Part shown: positions 8,060 through 18,256 of the stretch, in pieces
How positions within the stretch are numbered: the stretch's first letter is position 1
Layout: the number at the start of each line of letters is the position of its first letter
Assembly (NCBI RefSeq): GCF_016658545.1
Contig: NZ_JACVZC010000038.1
Coordinates: 1-46,438 of the forward strand
Direction of reading: 5' to 3'
Length of the DNA stretch: 46,438 nt
Source: Pseudomonas sp. S37
Lineage (GTDB): Bacteria; Pseudomonadota; Gammaproteobacteria; Pseudomonadales; Pseudomonadaceae
Position numbers and translations under genes: made by a program
The notes under the pieces: generated by a model
What the model was told of the DNA's origin: nothing
Databases searched by the model: none
Seen by the model: the letters and a program-made list of their open reading frames with translations, nothing else

Positions 8060-10384
8060 ATGGACAGCATCAACAGCCGTATCGCCGAGGAACTGGGCGT
8101 ACGCCCCCAGCAGGTCGAGGCGGCCGTGGGCCTGTTGGACGAAGGCTCGACCGTGCCTTTCATCGCCCGTTACCGCAAGGAAGTGACCGGTAGCCTGGAC
8201 GACACCCAGCTGCGCCATCTGGAAGAGCGCCTGCGCTACCTGCGCGAACTCGACGAGCGTCGCGCCAGCATCCTGTCCAGCATCGAGGAACAGGGCAAGC
8301 TGACCCCGGAGCTGGCCCGCGAAATCAAGCTTGCAGACACCAAGACCCGCCTCGAAGACCTGTACCTGCCGTACAAGCAAAAGCGCCGCACCAAGGGCCA
8401 GATTGCCCTGGAAGCCGGGCTCGGCGAGCTGGCCGACGGCCTGTTCAACGACCCTAACCTGACACCGGAAAGCGAAGCTGCGCGCTTCGTAAACGCCGAA
8501 AAGGGCGTGGCCGACGTCAAGGCCGCGCTGGAAGGTGCCAAGTACATCCTCATGGAGCGCTTTGCCGAAGACGCCGCGCTGCTCGACAAGCTGCGCAGCT
8601 TCCTCAAGCAGGAAGCCGTGCTAAGCGCCCGCGTGGTGGCCGGCAAGGAAGAGGAAGGCGCCAAGTTCCGCGACTATTTCGCCCATGACGAACTGCTGCG
8701 CAACGCACCGTCGCACCGCGCCCTGGCGATTTTCCGCGGGCGCAACGAAGGCGTGCTGAGCGCCTCGCTGAAAGTCGGCGAAGAACTGCCCGGCACCCTG
8801 CACCCGTGCGAGCTGATGATCGGCAACCACGTCGGCGTGGAAAACCGTAGCCGCCCGGCCGACAAATGGCTGGGCGAGGTGGTGCGCTGGACCTGGAAGG
8901 TAAAGCTCTACACCCACCTGGAAACCGACCTGTTCGGCGAGCTGCGCGACAATGCCGAAGGCGAGGCGATCAACGTGTTCGCCCATAACCTGCACGACCT
9001 GCTGCTGGCCGCACCGGCCGGCCCGCGTGCCACCCTGGGCTTTGACCCGGGCCTGCGCACCGGTTGCAAGATCGCCGTGGTCGATGCCACCGGCAAGCTG
9101 CTGGATTACACCACGGTCTACCCGCATGCGCCGAAGAACGACTGGGACCGCACCCTTTCGATCATGGCCGCGCTGTGCGCCAAGCACTCGGTGGAGCTGA
9201 TCGCCATCGGCAACGGCACCGCCAGCCGCGAGAGCGACAAGCTGGTAGCCGAGCTGGTCAAGAAGTACCCAGCACTGAAGATCACCAAGATCATGGTGTC
9301 CGAAGCCGGCGCTTCGGTGTACTCGGCATCGGAGCTGGCCGCCCGCGAGTTCCCGGACCTCGACGTGTCGATCCGTGGCGCCGTGTCGATTGCCCGCCGC
9401 CTGCAAGACCCGCTGGCCGAGCTGGTGAAGATCGACCCGAAATCCATCGGGGTCGGCCAGTACCAGCACGACGTGTCGCAGCTGAAACTGGCGCGCGGCC
9501 TGGACGCCGTGGTCGAGGACTGCGTGAACGCCGTCGGCGTGGACGTCAATACCGCCTCGGTGGCGCTGCTGACGCGCATCTCCGGCCTTAACGCCACCTT
9601 GGCCCAGAACATCGTCGCCCACCGCGACGCCAACGGCCCGTTCGCTACCCGTGCGGCGCTGAAAAAAGTCAGCCGCCTGGGTGAAAAAACCTTCGAACAG
9701 GCCGCCGGCTTCCTGCGCGTGATGAACGGTGACAACCCGCTGGACGCCTCGGCAGTTCACCCCGAGGCCTACCCGCTGGTACAGCGCATCGCCGCCGACA
9801 CCGACCGCGACATCCGCTCGCTGATCGGTGACAGCAGCTTCCTCAAGCGCCTTGACCCGAAGAAGTTCACCGACGAAACCTTCGGCCTGCCGACCGTGAC
9901 CGACATCCTGCAGGAACTGGACAAGCCCGGCCGCGACCCACGCCCCGAGTTCAAGACCGCGACCTTCCAGGACGGCGTCGAAGACCTCAAGGACCTGGAG
10001 CCAGGCATGATCCTCGAAGGCGTGGTGACCAACGTCACCAACTTCGGTGCCTTCGTCGACATTGGCGTACACCAGGACGGCCTGGTGCACATTTCGGCGC
10101 TGTCCGAGAAGTTCATCAAGGACCCGCGTGAAGCGGTCAAGGCCGGCGACGTGGTCAAGGTCAAGGTCATGGAAGTGGACATCCCGCGCAAGCGTGTGGG
10201 CTTGTCCATGCGCATGAGCGACACCCCGGGCGAAAAGGTCGAAGGCAACCGCGGCGGTAACCGTGGCAATGGCGGCAACCGCCAGCAGCAGGCACCGCGC
10301 CAGCGTGAAACGGCCACGGCCGCCCCGGCCAACAACGCCATGGCCTCGTTGTTCGCCAACGCCAAGCAGTTGAAGAAGAAGTGA
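8060..10384 (+). CDS. tex: Tex, S1-domain transcription accessory protein
   Basis: Encodes 774 aa. Tex is a conserved nucleic-acid-binding protein related to eukaryotic Spt6. Visible domains: N-terminal Tex/HTH region (residues 1-190), YqgF/RNase H-like fold (about 325-450, [18 protein letters not shown]), helix-hairpin-helix units (about 500-570), and an S1 RNA-binding domain near 650-720 ([29 protein letters not shown], split here only for description). A Gly/Asn/Gln-rich low-complexity tail follows. The frame is open 105 codons upstream, but ATG 8060 has AGGTGG and the family start. Its stop overlaps the next gene by 1 nt, so the two are cotranscribed. Confidence 0.95.
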   Translation: MDSINSRIAEELGVRPQQVEAAVGLLDEGSTVPFIARYRKEVTGSLDDTQLRHLEERLRYLRELDERRASILSSIEEQGKLTPELAREIKLADTKTRLEDLYLPYKQKRRTKGQIALEAGLGELADGLFNDPNLTPESEAARFVNAEKGVADVKAALEGAKYILMERFAEDAALLDKLRSFLKQEAVLSARVVAGKEEEGAKFRDYFAHDELLRNAPSHRALAIFRGRNEGVLSASLKVGEELPGTLHPCELMIGNHVGVENRSRPADKWLGEVVRWTWKVKLYTHLETDLFGELRDNAEGEAINVFAHNLHDLLLAAPAGPRATLGFDPGLRTGCKIAVVDATGKLLDYTTVYPHAPKNDWDRTLSIMAALCAKHSVELIAIGNGTASRESDKLVAELVKKYPALKITKIMVSEAGASVYSASELAAREFPDLDVSIRGAVSIARRLQDPLAELVKIDPKSIGVGQYQHDVSQLKLARGLDAVVEDCVNAVGVDVNTASVALLTRISGLNATLAQNIVAHRDANGPFATRAALKKVSRLGEKTFEQAAGFLRVMNGDNPLDASAVHPEAYPLVQRIAADTDRDIRSLIGDSSFLKRLDPKKFTDETFGLPTVTDILQELDKPGRDPRPEFKTATFQDGVEDLKDLEPGMILEGVVTNVTNFGAFVDIGVHQDGLVHISALSEKFIKDPREAVKAGDVVKVKVMEVDIPRKRVGLSMRMSDTPGEKVEGNRGGNRGNGGNRQQQAPRQRETATAAPANNAMASLFANAKQLKKK

Positions 10385-10767
10385 TGGACGTACCACGCGA
10401 ATACGTCGAAAGCGCCTTCAGCCAGTTGCTGGGCTGCCGCCTGCAACGCCTGGACACCGGTGTTGCCGAGGTAGCCCTGGCGCTTGAGCCACAGTTGCGC
10501 AACCGTGGCCAGAAGCTGCACGGCGGCGCAATCTTCAGCCTGGTGGACATCGCCATGGGCCTGGCCTGCTCGGCCAGCCATGGCTTTGACCAGCAAAGCG
10601 TCACCATCGAGTGCAAGATCAACTACATGCGCGCCGTCAGTGACGGCGAAGTCCTGTGCACCGCCCGCGTGCTGCACGCCGGGCGGCGCACCCTGGTGGT
10701 CGACGCCGACGTAGTCCAGGGCGACAAACTGGTGGCCAAAGCGCAAGGAACCTTCGCGGTTCTCTAG
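10384..10767 (+). CDS. PaaI-type hotdog thioesterase
   Basis: Encodes 127 aa of a single hotdog-fold thioesterase; the family hydrolyses acyl- or aryl-CoA thioesters in the cytoplasm. The helix segment LHGGAIFSLVDIAMGLA carries the family HGG and the catalytic-region Asp; SVTIECKINYMRAV is the following strand. Start chosen at the ATG overlapping the tex TGA (TGATG). A GTG one codon earlier is possible. Translationally coupled to tex; the same tex-thioesterase-gshA order is found in P. aeruginosa (from memory). The substrate cannot be told from sequence. Confidence 0.85.
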   Translation: MDVPREYVESAFSQLLGCRLQRLDTGVAEVALALEPQLRNRGQKLHGGAIFSLVDIAMGLACSASHGFDQQSVTIECKINYMRAVSDGEVLCTARVLHAGRRTLVVDADVVQGDKLVAKAQGTFAVL

Positions 10768-10920
10768 CTCACCAAGCAGTATCTGCGGTATTTTCAGCAA
10801 TGCGCTGGCACTGCTGGAACCGCGTAAACCAGGCGACAACGCCAGTTCCTTTCTTCCTACCCTTGTAGACCGTTATCTCTACCCCCATATTGGGGCGACT
10901 GACGCGTGAAGGAATACATC

Positions 10921-12498
10921 TTGAGCGACCTCCTCAACCGCCGCCTGAGCCTGCTCGGCGCTAATCTCCCCTTGCTCAAGCAGTGCCTGCACGGTATTGA
11001 GCGCGAATGCCTGCGCGTGACCGACGAAGGTCGCCTGGCCCAGACCCCGCACCCGGAAGCACTGGGATCGGCGCTGACCAACGAGCAGATCACCACGGAC
11101 TATTCCGAGTCGCTGCTGGAGTTCATCACCCCAGCGCTGGCCGACCCGGCAAAGGTGCTCGAAAGCCTCGAACAGACCCACCGCTTCGTCTACAGCAAGC
11201 TGGGCGACGAATACCTGTGGAGCCCGTCGATGCCGTGCACGCTGCCGGCCGAGGAGGACATCCCGATTGCCGAGTACGGCACCTCCAATATCGGCAAGCT
11301 CAAGCACGTCTACCGCAAGGGCCTGGCCCTGCGTTACGGCCGCACCATGCAGTGCATTGCCGGTATCCATTACAACTTCTCGCTGCCCGAAGCCCTGTGG
11401 CCACTGCTGCGTGCCGCCGAAGGCGGTAGCGAGAACGACCGGGACTACCAGTCGTCGGCCTACATTGCGCTGATCCGTAACTTCCGCCGCTACAGCTGGC
11501 TGCTGATGTACCTGTTCGGTGCCTCGCCGACGCTGGACAAAGGCTTCCTGCGTGGCCGCCCGCACCAGCTTGAAGAGCTGGATGCCGAAACCCTGTTCCT
11601 GCCCTACGCCACCAGCCTGCGCATGAGCGACCTGGGCTACCAGAGCAACGCCCAGGCCGGCCTGACGCCGTGCTACAACAACCTGGCCAGCTACACCGAC
11701 AGCTTGCGCAAGGCCGTCGGCACGCCCTACGCGCCTTACGTTGAAGTGGGCACGCACGTCGACGGCGAGTGGGTACAGCTGAACACCAACATCCTGCAGA
11801 TCGAAAACGAGTACTACTCGAACATCCGCCCCAAGCGCGTCACCTATACCGGCGAACGGCCGATCCAGGCCCTGACCTCGCGTGGCGTGCAGTACGTGGA
11901 AGTGCGCTGCCTGGACATCAACCCGTTCCTGCCGGTGGGCATCGACCTCACCGAAGCGCGTTTCCTCGATGCGTTCCTGCTGTTCTGCGCCCTGGAAGAC
12001 AGCCCGCAGCTGGACAACAGCGAGTGTGGCCAGTGCACCAGCAACTTCCTGACCGTGGTCAAGGAAGGCCGCCGCCCAGACCTTGAGCTGCACCGCGACG
12101 GCCAACCGATTGGCCTGAAGCAGTGGGCCAGCGAGCTGATCGAGCGTATCCGCCAGTTGGCCGACCTGCTCGACCAGGCCCAGGGCTTTGATGAGCACGC
12201 CAAGGCCCTGGATGCCCAGCAGGCCAAGGTCGACGACGCCGCGCTGACGCCTTCAGCCCAGGTGCTGGCGCGCATGACCGAGCATGACGAAAGCTTCGTG
12301 CAGTTCTCGCTGCGCCAGAGCCGGATCCACGCCGAGACGTTCCGCGAGCAACCACTGAGCCAGGAACAGCAACAGGCATACGAAACGCTGGCCCGTGAGT
12401 CGCTGGCCAAACAGTCCGAACTGGAGCAGGAAGAAGTCGGTGACTTCGACCTGTTCGTGGGTGCCTACCAGGCGAGCATCCTGGCGATCAGCAACTGA
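10921..12498 (+). CDS. gshA: Glutamate-cysteine ligase
   Basis: Encodes 525 aa. Catalyses the first, ATP-dependent step of glutathione synthesis, joining glutamate and cysteine. Family signatures: GIERECLRV near residue 25, [11 protein letters not shown] near 58, GIHYNFSLP near 145, [12 protein letters not shown] near 325. Start: a TTG at 10921 with AAGGA 7-8 nt upstream gives [13 protein letters not shown], the conserved N-terminus; a GTG at 10906 in frame lacks a good site. The gene is separated from the thioesterase by 153 nt. It overlaps the TetR gene by 1 nt, so the regulator is cotranslated with it. As a cysteine consumer it sits beside the sulfur block. Confidence 0.94.
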   Translation: MSDLLNRRLSLLGANLPLLKQCLHGIERECLRVTDEGRLAQTPHPEALGSALTNEQITTDYSESLLEFITPALADPAKVLESLEQTHRFVYSKLGDEYLWSPSMPCTLPAEEDIPIAEYGTSNIGKLKHVYRKGLALRYGRTMQCIAGIHYNFSLPEALWPLLRAAEGGSENDRDYQSSAYIALIRNFRRYSWLLMYLFGASPTLDKGFLRGRPHQLEELDAETLFLPYATSLRMSDLGYQSNAQAGLTPCYNNLASYTDSLRKAVGTPYAPYVEVGTHVDGEWVQLNTNILQIENEYYSNIRPKRVTYTGERPIQALTSRGVQYVEVRCLDINPFLPVGIDLTEARFLDAFLLFCALEDSPQLDNSECGQCTSNFLTVVKEGRRPDLELHRDGQPIGLKQWASELIERIRQLADLLDQAQGFDEHAKALDAQQAKVDDAALTPSAQVLARMTEHDESFVQFSLRQSRIHAETFREQPLSQEQQQAYETLARESLAKQSELEQEEVGDFDLFVGAYQASILAISN

Positions 12499-13130
12499 TG
12501 AACCGCACCACCACCCCGCGCAAGCCGCGCGCCAGCAGCCAGGCCAGGATCGAGGCGATCCTGGCGGCTGCCCGCGAGCTACTGGCCGAGCTGGGGGTGG
12601 CGGGGTTGTCGGTTTACAGCGTGGCCGAGCGTGCGCAGATTCCACCCTCGTCGGTGTACCACTTCTTCGCCAGTGTGCCGGCGTTGCTCGAGGCACTGAC
12701 CGCCGACGTCCACCGCGCCTTCCGTGAAGCGCTGAGCGCGCCGATCGACAGCCACGCGGTCAGCACCTGGCATGAGCTGTCACGGTTGATCGAGCAGCGC
12801 ATGCTGGATATCTACAACGAAGATGCGGCGGCGCGGCAGCTGATTCTGGCCCAGCATGGGCTGAGTGAAGTGGTGCAGGCCGACCGGCAGCACGACATGG
12901 AGCTGGGCGACTTGATGCACAAGTTGTTCGACCAGCATTTTCATCTGCCGGTGATGCCGCTGGATGTGGATGTGTTTGCCCTGGCCATGGAGCTGAGCGA
13001 CCGGGTGTATGCGCGGTCTGTGCAGTTGCATGAGGCGATCACCCCGCGCATGGCCGAGGAAGGCAAGCGGGTGTTCGAGGCGTATCTGGGGCTGTATCTG
13101 CCGCCGTTTCTGGCCAAGCGTTCCCGCTGA
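12498..13130 (+). CDS. TetR/AcrR-family regulator
   Basis: Encodes 210 aa. N-terminal TetR helix-turn-helix at residues about 18-62 (RIEAILAAARELLAELG, then IPPSSVYHFFASVPALL), followed by an all-helical ligand-binding domain. The start ATG overlaps the gshA TGA by 1 nt (TGATG), so its expression follows gshA. Ligand and targets are unknown; the tight link suggests a role in thiol status or in autoregulating gshA, which is inference. The transcript runs into a REP pair facing ssuF. Confidence 0.88.
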   Translation: MNRTTTPRKPRASSQARIEAILAAARELLAELGVAGLSVYSVAERAQIPPSSVYHFFASVPALLEALTADVHRAFREALSAPIDSHAVSTWHELSRLIEQRMLDIYNEDAAARQLILAQHGLSEVVQADRQHDMELGDLMHKLFDQHFHLPVMPLDVDVFALAMELSDRVYARSVQLHEAITPRMAEEGKRVFEAYLGLYLPPFLAKRSR

Positions 13131-13137
13131 AGATTTT

Positions 13138-13239
13138 GGGGCCGCGTTGCGGCCCGATCGCGACACAAGGCCGCTCCTACAGAGATACGCGATCCCCTGT
13201 AGGAGCGGGTTTACCCGCGAAGGGCTGCAAAGCAGCCCC
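13138..13239. repeat. Chimeric REP pair (A left, B right)
   Basis: The left arm is type A (CGCGACACAAGGCCGCTCC, from 13159). The right arm is type B (TAGGAGCGGGTTTACCCGCG). The inner palindrome CTCCTACAG/CTGTAGGAG still pairs, while the outer parts do not. The convergent genes are the TetR gene and ssuF. Confidence 0.85.
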
Positions 13240-13256
13240 AATATCAAGCAGGCCAA

Positions 13257-13472
13257 TCACAACTTGGCGATAGACACTTCCGTCGACTTCACAAAGGCAA
13301 TCACTTCACTGCCCACCTGCAGCTCCAGCTCACGCACGGAGCGGGTGGTGATCACCGAAGTGACGATGCCCGACGCCGTCTGCACGTCGATTTCCGACAG
13401 TACCGGCCCTTCGAGGATTTCTTTCACAGTGCCTTTGAACTGGTTGCGAACGTTGATGGCTTTGATAGTCAT
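13257..13472 (-). CDS. ssuF: Molybdopterin-binding-like protein SsuF
   Basis: Encodes 71 aa, a single Mop/TOBE domain (MTIKAINVRNQFKG at the N-terminus, SVITTRSVRELEL in the middle). Such proteins bind molybdate or pterin-type ligands as small oligomers. In P. putida S-313 an equivalent gene ends the ssuEADCBF operon and is needed for growth on sulfonates and sulfate esters (known from that work); its mechanism is unclear. ATG with GGAAG 6-7 nt upstream. It is the last gene of the ssu operon, 27 nt after ssuB. Confidence 0.92.
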   Translation of the reverse strand: MTIKAINVRNQFKGTVKEILEGPVLSEIDVQTASGIVTSVITTRSVRELELQVGSEVIAFVKSTEVSIAKL

Positions 13473-13499
13473 GATTTGCTTCCTTTTGGCTTCTGGGAT

Positions 13500-14312
13500 T
13501 CAGTGCGCCCAACGCAGTTGCGTGGGCAGAGGGGCTACAGGGTCCGGCTCGGGCGCAGCGCCCGGGGCCGACAGCACACGGTTGAGCACTTCGCTTTCCA
13601 GCGCAGCCAGGCGGTGCGAACCACGCGCCCGGGGCCGTGCCAGGTCGACAGTGAGGTCGAGCCCGACCTCGCCGTCTTCGATCAGGATCACCCGGTCAGC
13701 CACGGCAACCGCCTCGCTGACATCGTGGGTCACCAACAGCACGGTGAAGCCGTGCTGACGCCACAGGCGTTCGATCAGTTGCTGCATCTCGATACGGGTC
13801 AGGGCATCCAGCGCCCCCAGCGGCTCGTCCAGCAACAGCAGGCGCGGTTGGTGGATCAGTGCCCGGGCCAGCGCCACACGCTGCTTCTGGCCACCCGACA
13901 GCGCTGCCGGCCACTCATTGGCGCGGTCGGCAAGGCCAACCGCCTCCAGGGCATCCAGCGCTCGCGAGCGCCAGTCGCCAGACAGGCCCAGGCCCACGTT
14001 GTCGATCACCTTCTTCCAAGGCAGCAGGCGTGCATCCTGGAACATCAAGCGGGTTTCTTCGCGCGCTTCGTCCAGCGGCGCGGCACCAGCCAGCAACTGC
14101 CCGGCAGTGGGCTGGTCGAGCCCGGCCAGCAAACGCAGCAAGGTGCTTTTGCCGCAGCCGCTGCGGCCGACAATGGCCACGAACTGGCCGGCCGGAATGT
14201 GCAGGTCGATACCCTTCAATACTTCGCGCTGGCCAAAGGCCTTGCGCAAGCCGTTGGAGGCCAGCGGGATGCCACGCAGCAGGCGTGGCGGCTGTTCCTT
14301 GAGCACGGTCAT
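13500..14312 (-). CDS. ssuB: Sulfonate ABC transporter ATPase
   Basis: Encodes 270 aa. Cytoplasmic ATPase that drives alkanesulfonate import with SsuA and SsuC. Walker [10 protein letters not shown] near residue 50, Q-loop [10 protein letters not shown], signature LSGGQKQRV and Walker [13 protein letters not shown] are all intact. The ATG at 14312 ([10 protein letters not shown]) overlaps the ssuC stop by 4 nt (ATGA). The open frame continues upstream inside ssuC but has no better start. The C-terminal tail of about 40 residues is Pro/Ala-rich. Confidence 0.95.
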   Translation of the reverse strand: MTVLKEQPPRLLRGIPLASNGLRKAFGQREVLKGIDLHIPAGQFVAIVGRSGCGKSTLLRLLAGLDQPTAGQLLAGAAPLDEAREETRLMFQDARLLPWKKVIDNVGLGLSGDWRSRALDALEAVGLADRANEWPAALSGGQKQRVALARALIHQPRLLLLDEPLGALDALTRIEMQQLIERLWRQHGFTVLLVTHDVSEAVAVADRVILIEDGEVGLDLTVDLARPRARGSHRLAALESEVLNRVLSAPGAAPEPDPVAPLPTQLRWAH

Positions 14313-15106
14313 GCGCCCTCCTTCTTCGCCACTTGATAGGCTGGGTGCCAGCGCAACCACACACGCTCCAGGCCGCGGGCGGCGAGGTCGGCGAGCTTGC
14401 CGAGCACGGCATACAGGACGATGGCCAGCACCACCACATCGGTCTGCAGGAATTCACGGGCGTTCATGGCCAGGTAACCGATGCCGGCGTTGGCCGAGAT
14501 GGTTTCGGCGACGATCAGGGTCAGCCACATGAAGCCCAGGGCAAAGCGCACGCCCACCAGGATCGACGGCAGCGCCCCCGGCAGGATCACCTGGCGGAAC
14601 AGGCTGAAGCCGGACAAGCCATAGCTGCGGGCCATTTCCACCAGCGCCGGGTCGACATTGCGAATGCCGTGGTAGGTGTTCAGGTAGATCGGGAACAACG
14701 TGCCCAGCGCGACCAGAAAGATCTTCGCCGACTCATCGATACCAAACCACAGGATCACCAGCGGGATCAGCGCCAGGTGCGGCACGTTGCGGATCATCTG
14801 CACCGAGCTGTCGAGCAGACGTTCGCCCCAGTTAGACAGGCCAGTGATGAAGCCCAGCACCAGGCCGATGCTGCCGCCGATGACGAAGCCCAGCCCGGCA
14901 CGCCAGCCACTGATGGCCAGGTGGGTCCAGATGTCACCGCTGCGCACCAGCTCGACGCCGGCACTGACCACGGCGCTAGGCGCCGGCAAGATGCGCGTCG
15001 ACAGCCAGCCAGCGCTGACCGCCAGCTGCCAGGCCGCCAGCAGCAGCACCGGCAGCGCCCATGGCGCCAGGCGCTGGGCAAGGTTGTTGGAAGTTGCACG
15101 ACTCAT
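14309..15106 (-). CDS. ssuC: Sulfonate ABC transporter permease
   Basis: Encodes 265 aa. Inner-membrane permease with about six transmembrane segments and the cytoplasmic EAA-type loop ([22 protein letters not shown] near residue 160, whose last part is IxLPxALPSI). Homologous to TauC in the same window. The ATG at 15106 is 10 nt after ssuD and overlaps ssuB by 4 nt. Member of ssuEADCBF. Confidence 0.95.
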   Translation of the reverse strand: MSRATSNNLAQRLAPWALPVLLLAAWQLAVSAGWLSTRILPAPSAVVSAGVELVRSGDIWTHLAISGWRAGLGFVIGGSIGLVLGFITGLSNWGERLLDSSVQMIRNVPHLALIPLVILWFGIDESAKIFLVALGTLFPIYLNTYHGIRNVDPALVEMARSYGLSGFSLFRQVILPGALPSILVGVRFALGFMWLTLIVAETISANAGIGYLAMNAREFLQTDVVVLAIVLYAVLGKLADLAARGLERVWLRWHPAYQVAKKEGA

Positions 15107-15116
15107 GGCCTGGCCC

Positions 15117-16265
15117 TCAGCTCTGCGCAACGGACTTGGGCAGGATGTCGTTGGCCACCATCTCGCCGAACGGGCTCACGTAGCCGCCCGTCTTGGGTTG
15201 TTCCGGGCGGTTCACGTCAATGTGCGGGAACAGCAACTCGGCCACCCGGTACGACTCTTCCAGGTGCGGGTAGCCCGAGAAGATGAAGGTATCAATGCCA
15301 AGCGCAGCGTATTCCTTGACCCGCGCCGCAACGGTCGGGCCATCACCCACCAGCGCGGTACCGGCACCGCCTCGCACCAGGCCAACACCCGCCCACAGGT
15401 TGGGGCTGACCTCCAGGTTGTCGCGGTTGCCGTTGTGGAGGGCAGCCATGCGCTGCTGGCCCACCGAGTCGAAGCGCGCCAGCGAGGCCTGGGCACGGGC
15501 AATGGTGTCATCGTCCAAGTGCGAAATCAGGCGGTCGGCGGCGGCCCAGGCTTCTTCGTTGGTTTCGCGCACGATCACGTGCAGGCGGATACCGAAGCGT
15601 ACTTCACGGCCTTGAGCAGCGGCTTTTTTGCGCACTTGGGCGATCTTCTCGGCCACGGCTGCCGGTGGCTCACCCCACGTCAGGTACAACTCGACCTGTT
15701 CAGCCGCCAGGTCTTGGGCGGCTTCGGACGAACCGCCGAAATACAGCGGCGGCCGTGGCTGCTGAATCGGCGGATAGAGCAGCTTGGCGCCCTTCACCTG
15801 GATGTGCTTGCCGTCGTAGTCGACGTTTTCGCCTTCCAGCACCTTGCGCCAGATACGGGTGAACTCGACCGAGGCTTCATAGCGCTCCTGGTGGTTCAGG
15901 TGCAGGCCGTCGCCAGCCAGCTCGTCCGGGTCGCCACCGGTTACCAGGTTGAACAGCGCCCGGCCGTTGGACAGGCGGTCCAAGGTTGCAGCCTGACGTG
16001 CTGCCACAGTCGGCGAAATAATGCCGGGGCGCAGCGCGACCAGGAACTTCAGGCGCTGGGTTACCGGGATCAGCGATGCCGCGACCAGCCAGGAGTCCTC
16101 GCAGGAACGTCCGGTCGGGATCAGCACGCCACCAAAGCCGAGGCGGTCAGCCGCCTGGGCGATCTGCTGCAGGTAGCCGTGATCAACGGCGCGTGCGCCA
16201 TCGGAAGTGCCCAGGTACTTACCGTCACCGTGCGTAGGCAGGAACCAGAAAATGTTAAGGCTCAT
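15117..16265 (-). CDS. ssuD: FMNH2-dependent alkanesulfonate monooxygenase
   Basis: Encodes 382 aa, the normal SsuD length. It oxidatively releases sulfite from C1-C14 alkanesulfonates to give aldehydes, using FMNH2 from SsuE and O2. A luciferase-like TIM barrel. The N-terminus ([19 protein letters not shown]), the conserved Cys in GRSCEDSW (C55) and [11 protein letters not shown] are nearly identical to the E. coli enzyme as I recall it. ATG with GGAGACAACTCC upstream. It lies 59 nt after ssuA in the operon. Confidence 0.97.
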   Translation of the reverse strand: MSLNIFWFLPTHGDGKYLGTSDGARAVDHGYLQQIAQAADRLGFGGVLIPTGRSCEDSWLVAASLIPVTQRLKFLVALRPGIISPTVAARQAATLDRLSNGRALFNLVTGGDPDELAGDGLHLNHQERYEASVEFTRIWRKVLEGENVDYDGKHIQVKGAKLLYPPIQQPRPPLYFGGSSEAAQDLAAEQVELYLTWGEPPAAVAEKIAQVRKKAAAQGREVRFGIRLHVIVRETNEEAWAAADRLISHLDDDTIARAQASLARFDSVGQQRMAALHNGNRDNLEVSPNLWAGVGLVRGGAGTALVGDGPTVAARVKEYAALGIDTFIFSGYPHLEESYRVAELLFPHIDVNRPEQPKTGGYVSPFGEMVANDILPKSVAQS

Positions 16266-16324
16266 TGGAGTTGTCTCCTCAAGGGTGGCTCAGCCAGGGC
16301 GGCGCCCCGGCACGGGCGAATCAA

Positions 16325-17290
16325 TCAAGGCGCGCTAGCGACCTTGGCCGGGGGTGTCCAGATCACGTCCTTGATGCTCAGCGGCTTGGGTATGAGCTTG
16401 AGCGCCTGGAAGGTGTCGGCGATTTTCTGTTGTGCGGCCACCACCTCAGGGGTCAACGGCGCAGCGCCATAGCCCTGGCGCTTGACCGAGGTCAGGGTGA
16501 TGTCGGCAGGCAGGCCGAGCAGTGGTGCGACCTGGTCGGTCACCTCCTGCGGGTTGGCCTGGGACCATTCGCCCACGGCGCGCACTTCCTCGATCACGGT
16601 GTTGATCACCGCCGGGTGCTGGGTCGCGTAGTTGCGGGTGGCGAGGTAGAACTGATGGTTGTCGACAAGGCCATTGCCGTCACGCAGGGTGCGCGCCTGC
16701 AACTGTTGCTCGGCGGCGGCCTGGTACGGGTCCCAGATCACCCAGGCATCTACACTGCCACGCTCGAAGGCGGCGCGGGCGTCGGCCGGCGGCAGGTAGA
16801 CGGGCTGGATATCACTGTATTTGAGGCCGGCGTCTTCCAGGGCGCGCACCAGCAGGTAGTGCACGTTGGAGCCTTTGTTGAGGGCGACTTTCTTGCCCTT
16901 GAGGTCTTTCACCGACTGGATCGACGAGCCCTTCGGTACCAGGATCGCCTCGCTGTGCGGGGCCGGCGGCTCGTAGGCCACATACAGCAAGTCAGCGCCA
17001 GCGGCCTGGGCAAATACTGGCGGCGTCTCGCCGGTGACACCGAAATCGATCGAGCCGACGTTCAGCCCTTCAAGCAGCTGCGGGCCGCCCGGGAACTCGG
17101 TCCACTGCACCTGAATGCCCTGCTCGGCCAGGCGCTTCTCGAGCGTGCCCTTGGCCTTGAGCAGCACCAGGGTGCCGTATTTCTGATAACCGATACGCAG
17201 GCTCTCGGCCTGGGCTTGGGTAATGGCGCCGAAGGACACAGCCGCCGCAAACAGGGCGACCAGACCGCGACGCAAGAAGACTGTGCGCAT
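16325..17290 (-). CDS. ssuA: Aliphatic sulfonate-binding protein
   Basis: Encodes 321 aa, a periplasmic solute-binding protein of the NMT1/SsuA family that delivers sulfonates to SsuBC. A Sec signal peptide is visible (basic MRTVFLRRG, hydrophobic core, cleavage after TQAQA about residue 28). The mature start ESLRIGYQKYGTL is typical, as is DAWVIWDPYQAAAE. ATG with GGAGAGCGCC upstream. Lies 84 nt after ssuE and 59 nt before ssuD. Confidence 0.95.
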   Translation of the reverse strand: MRTVFLRRGLVALFAAAVSFGAITQAQAESLRIGYQKYGTLVLLKAKGTLEKRLAEQGIQVQWTEFPGGPQLLEGLNVGSIDFGVTGETPPVFAQAAGADLLYVAYEPPAPHSEAILVPKGSSIQSVKDLKGKKVALNKGSNVHYLLVRALEDAGLKYSDIQPVYLPPADARAAFERGSVDAWVIWDPYQAAAEQQLQARTLRDGNGLVDNHQFYLATRNYATQHPAVINTVIEEVRAVGEWSQANPQEVTDQVAPLLGLPADITLTSVKRQGYGAAPLTPEVVAAQQKIADTFQALKLIPKPLSIKDVIWTPPAKVASAP

Positions 17291-17374
17291 GGCGCTCTCC
17301 TGTGCGATGGGGTTCGGGTTGCACCTGCTTGCCTCGTTGTCGGGCCAGTAAGGTGGTGAAGCGGGTTGGACCGG

Positions 17375-17968
17375 TCAGATGCTCCAGCGAGCGCTGATCA
17401 GCCGTTCATTCAGTACGCCGGGGGCCACGGGCCGCGGCCGACGGGCCAGGGCAACGTGGAAGGTTTCCAGCGAGTCCTGCAGGCGTTCTTCCAGCGCGGG
17501 TACCAGCTGCGCGGGCTTGCTGCCTTCTGCGTAAGCGACCTGGCTGTCATCGGCGAAGATCCCTTGCAGGGTCTCCTGCGCCTTGAGTGCCGACAGCACG
17601 GGCTTGAGTGCGTAATCCACCGCCAGCATGTGGGCGATGCTGCCGCCGGTGGCGATCGGCAACACGATCTTGTGTGCCAGGGCGCGCTCGGGTAGCAGGT
17701 CGAGCAGGGTTTTCAGGGCACCGGCAAACGATGCCTTGTACACCGGCGTGGCGACGATCAGGCCATCGGCCTGGGCCACCAGTTGCTGGAAGTGCTGCAC
17801 CTGCGGGCTGTCGAAACGGGCATGCAGCAGGTCTTCGGCGGGGAAGTCACGTACCTGGAACGTCACCACTTCGACGCCGCGATTCTGCAGCCACTGGCGC
17901 GAACGCTCCAGCAGCACGCCGGAGCGTGAACGTGGACTTGGGCTACCACCGATTGATACCACCAGCAT
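17375..17968 (-). CDS. ssuE: NADPH-dependent FMN reductase
   Basis: Encodes 197 aa. Flavodoxin-like reductase that supplies FMNH2 to SsuD, and possibly to other two-component monooxygenases encoded further along (the LLM enzyme at 33.3 kb). Signature [11 protein letters not shown] near residue 7 binds FMN phosphate and [17 protein letters not shown] near 94 is the family motif. ATG with AAGGAAG upstream. First gene of ssuEADCBF, so its promoter drives the operon. Confidence 0.94.
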   Translation of the reverse strand: MLVVSIGGSPSPRSRSGVLLERSRQWLQNRGVEVVTFQVRDFPAEDLLHARFDSPQVQHFQQLVAQADGLIVATPVYKASFAGALKTLLDLLPERALAHKIVLPIATGGSIAHMLAVDYALKPVLSALKAQETLQGIFADDSQVAYAEGSKPAQLVPALEERLQDSLETFHVALARRPRPVAPGVLNERLISARWSI

Positions 17969-18000
17969 TGCAGCGCTTCCTTGTGTTCTGTTGGGAGTGA

Positions 18001-18072
18001 CATTAACAGCCGTCGCATATATCTAGAAATCATATTTTTTCATTTGTTTATTCCATTTGGATTATTTTCTGT
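18001..18072 (-). promoter_or_regulatory. AT-rich ssuE upstream region
   Basis: An AT-rich block (about 18018-18070) lies 50-100 nt upstream of ssuE. It contains ATTTGTTTAT on the plus strand (18042-18051), a 10-mer also found upstream of lsfA at 18981-18990. I could not place a convincing -35/-10 pair. In known P. putida systems ssu expression needs sulfate starvation and CysB; this block is the candidate site (inference). Confidence 0.45.
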
Positions 18073-18169
18073 GCCGGCCCTTTCGCGGGTGAACCCGCTC
18101 CCACAGGGACACCACAAACCTTGAGCACTGCGCTTGACCTATGGGAGCGGGTTTACCCGCGAAGAAGCC
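18073..18169. repeat. REP pair (type B)
   Basis: Inverted arms built on CGCGGGTGAACCCGCTCCCA and TGGGAGCGGGTTTACCCGCG around a spacer of about 40 nt. It sits between the ssuE upstream region and the lsfA terminator. Confidence 0.88.
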
Positions 18170-18190
18170 CACGCGGTTTTCAGCAGGCAT

Positions 18191-18214
18191 AAAAAAGGGC
18201 CGTCGAAACGGCCC
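18191..18214 (-). terminator. Intrinsic terminator of lsfA
   Basis: Perfect 7-bp stem GGGCCGT/ACGGCCC with a 4-nt loop, followed on the minus strand by six T. Located 43 nt past the lsfA stop codon. Confidence 0.85.
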
Positions 18215-18256
18215 GAAAATCCCTGCTTGGCTAAGAGCAATGCAACGAGGAATGCG

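Noticed and set aside
8621..10396. 591-codon minus-strand open frame opposite tex
   Set aside because: Shadow of tex; composition typical of reverse-frame translation.
10801..10869. 22-codon ORF upstream of gshA (MRWHCWNRVNQ...)
   Set aside because: No ribosome-binding site and not coupled to gshA; probably chance.
17806..18022. 54-codon frame overlapping the start of ssuE on the minus strand
   Set aside because: No ribosome site before its ATG and runs out of frame inside ssuE; not credible as a leader.
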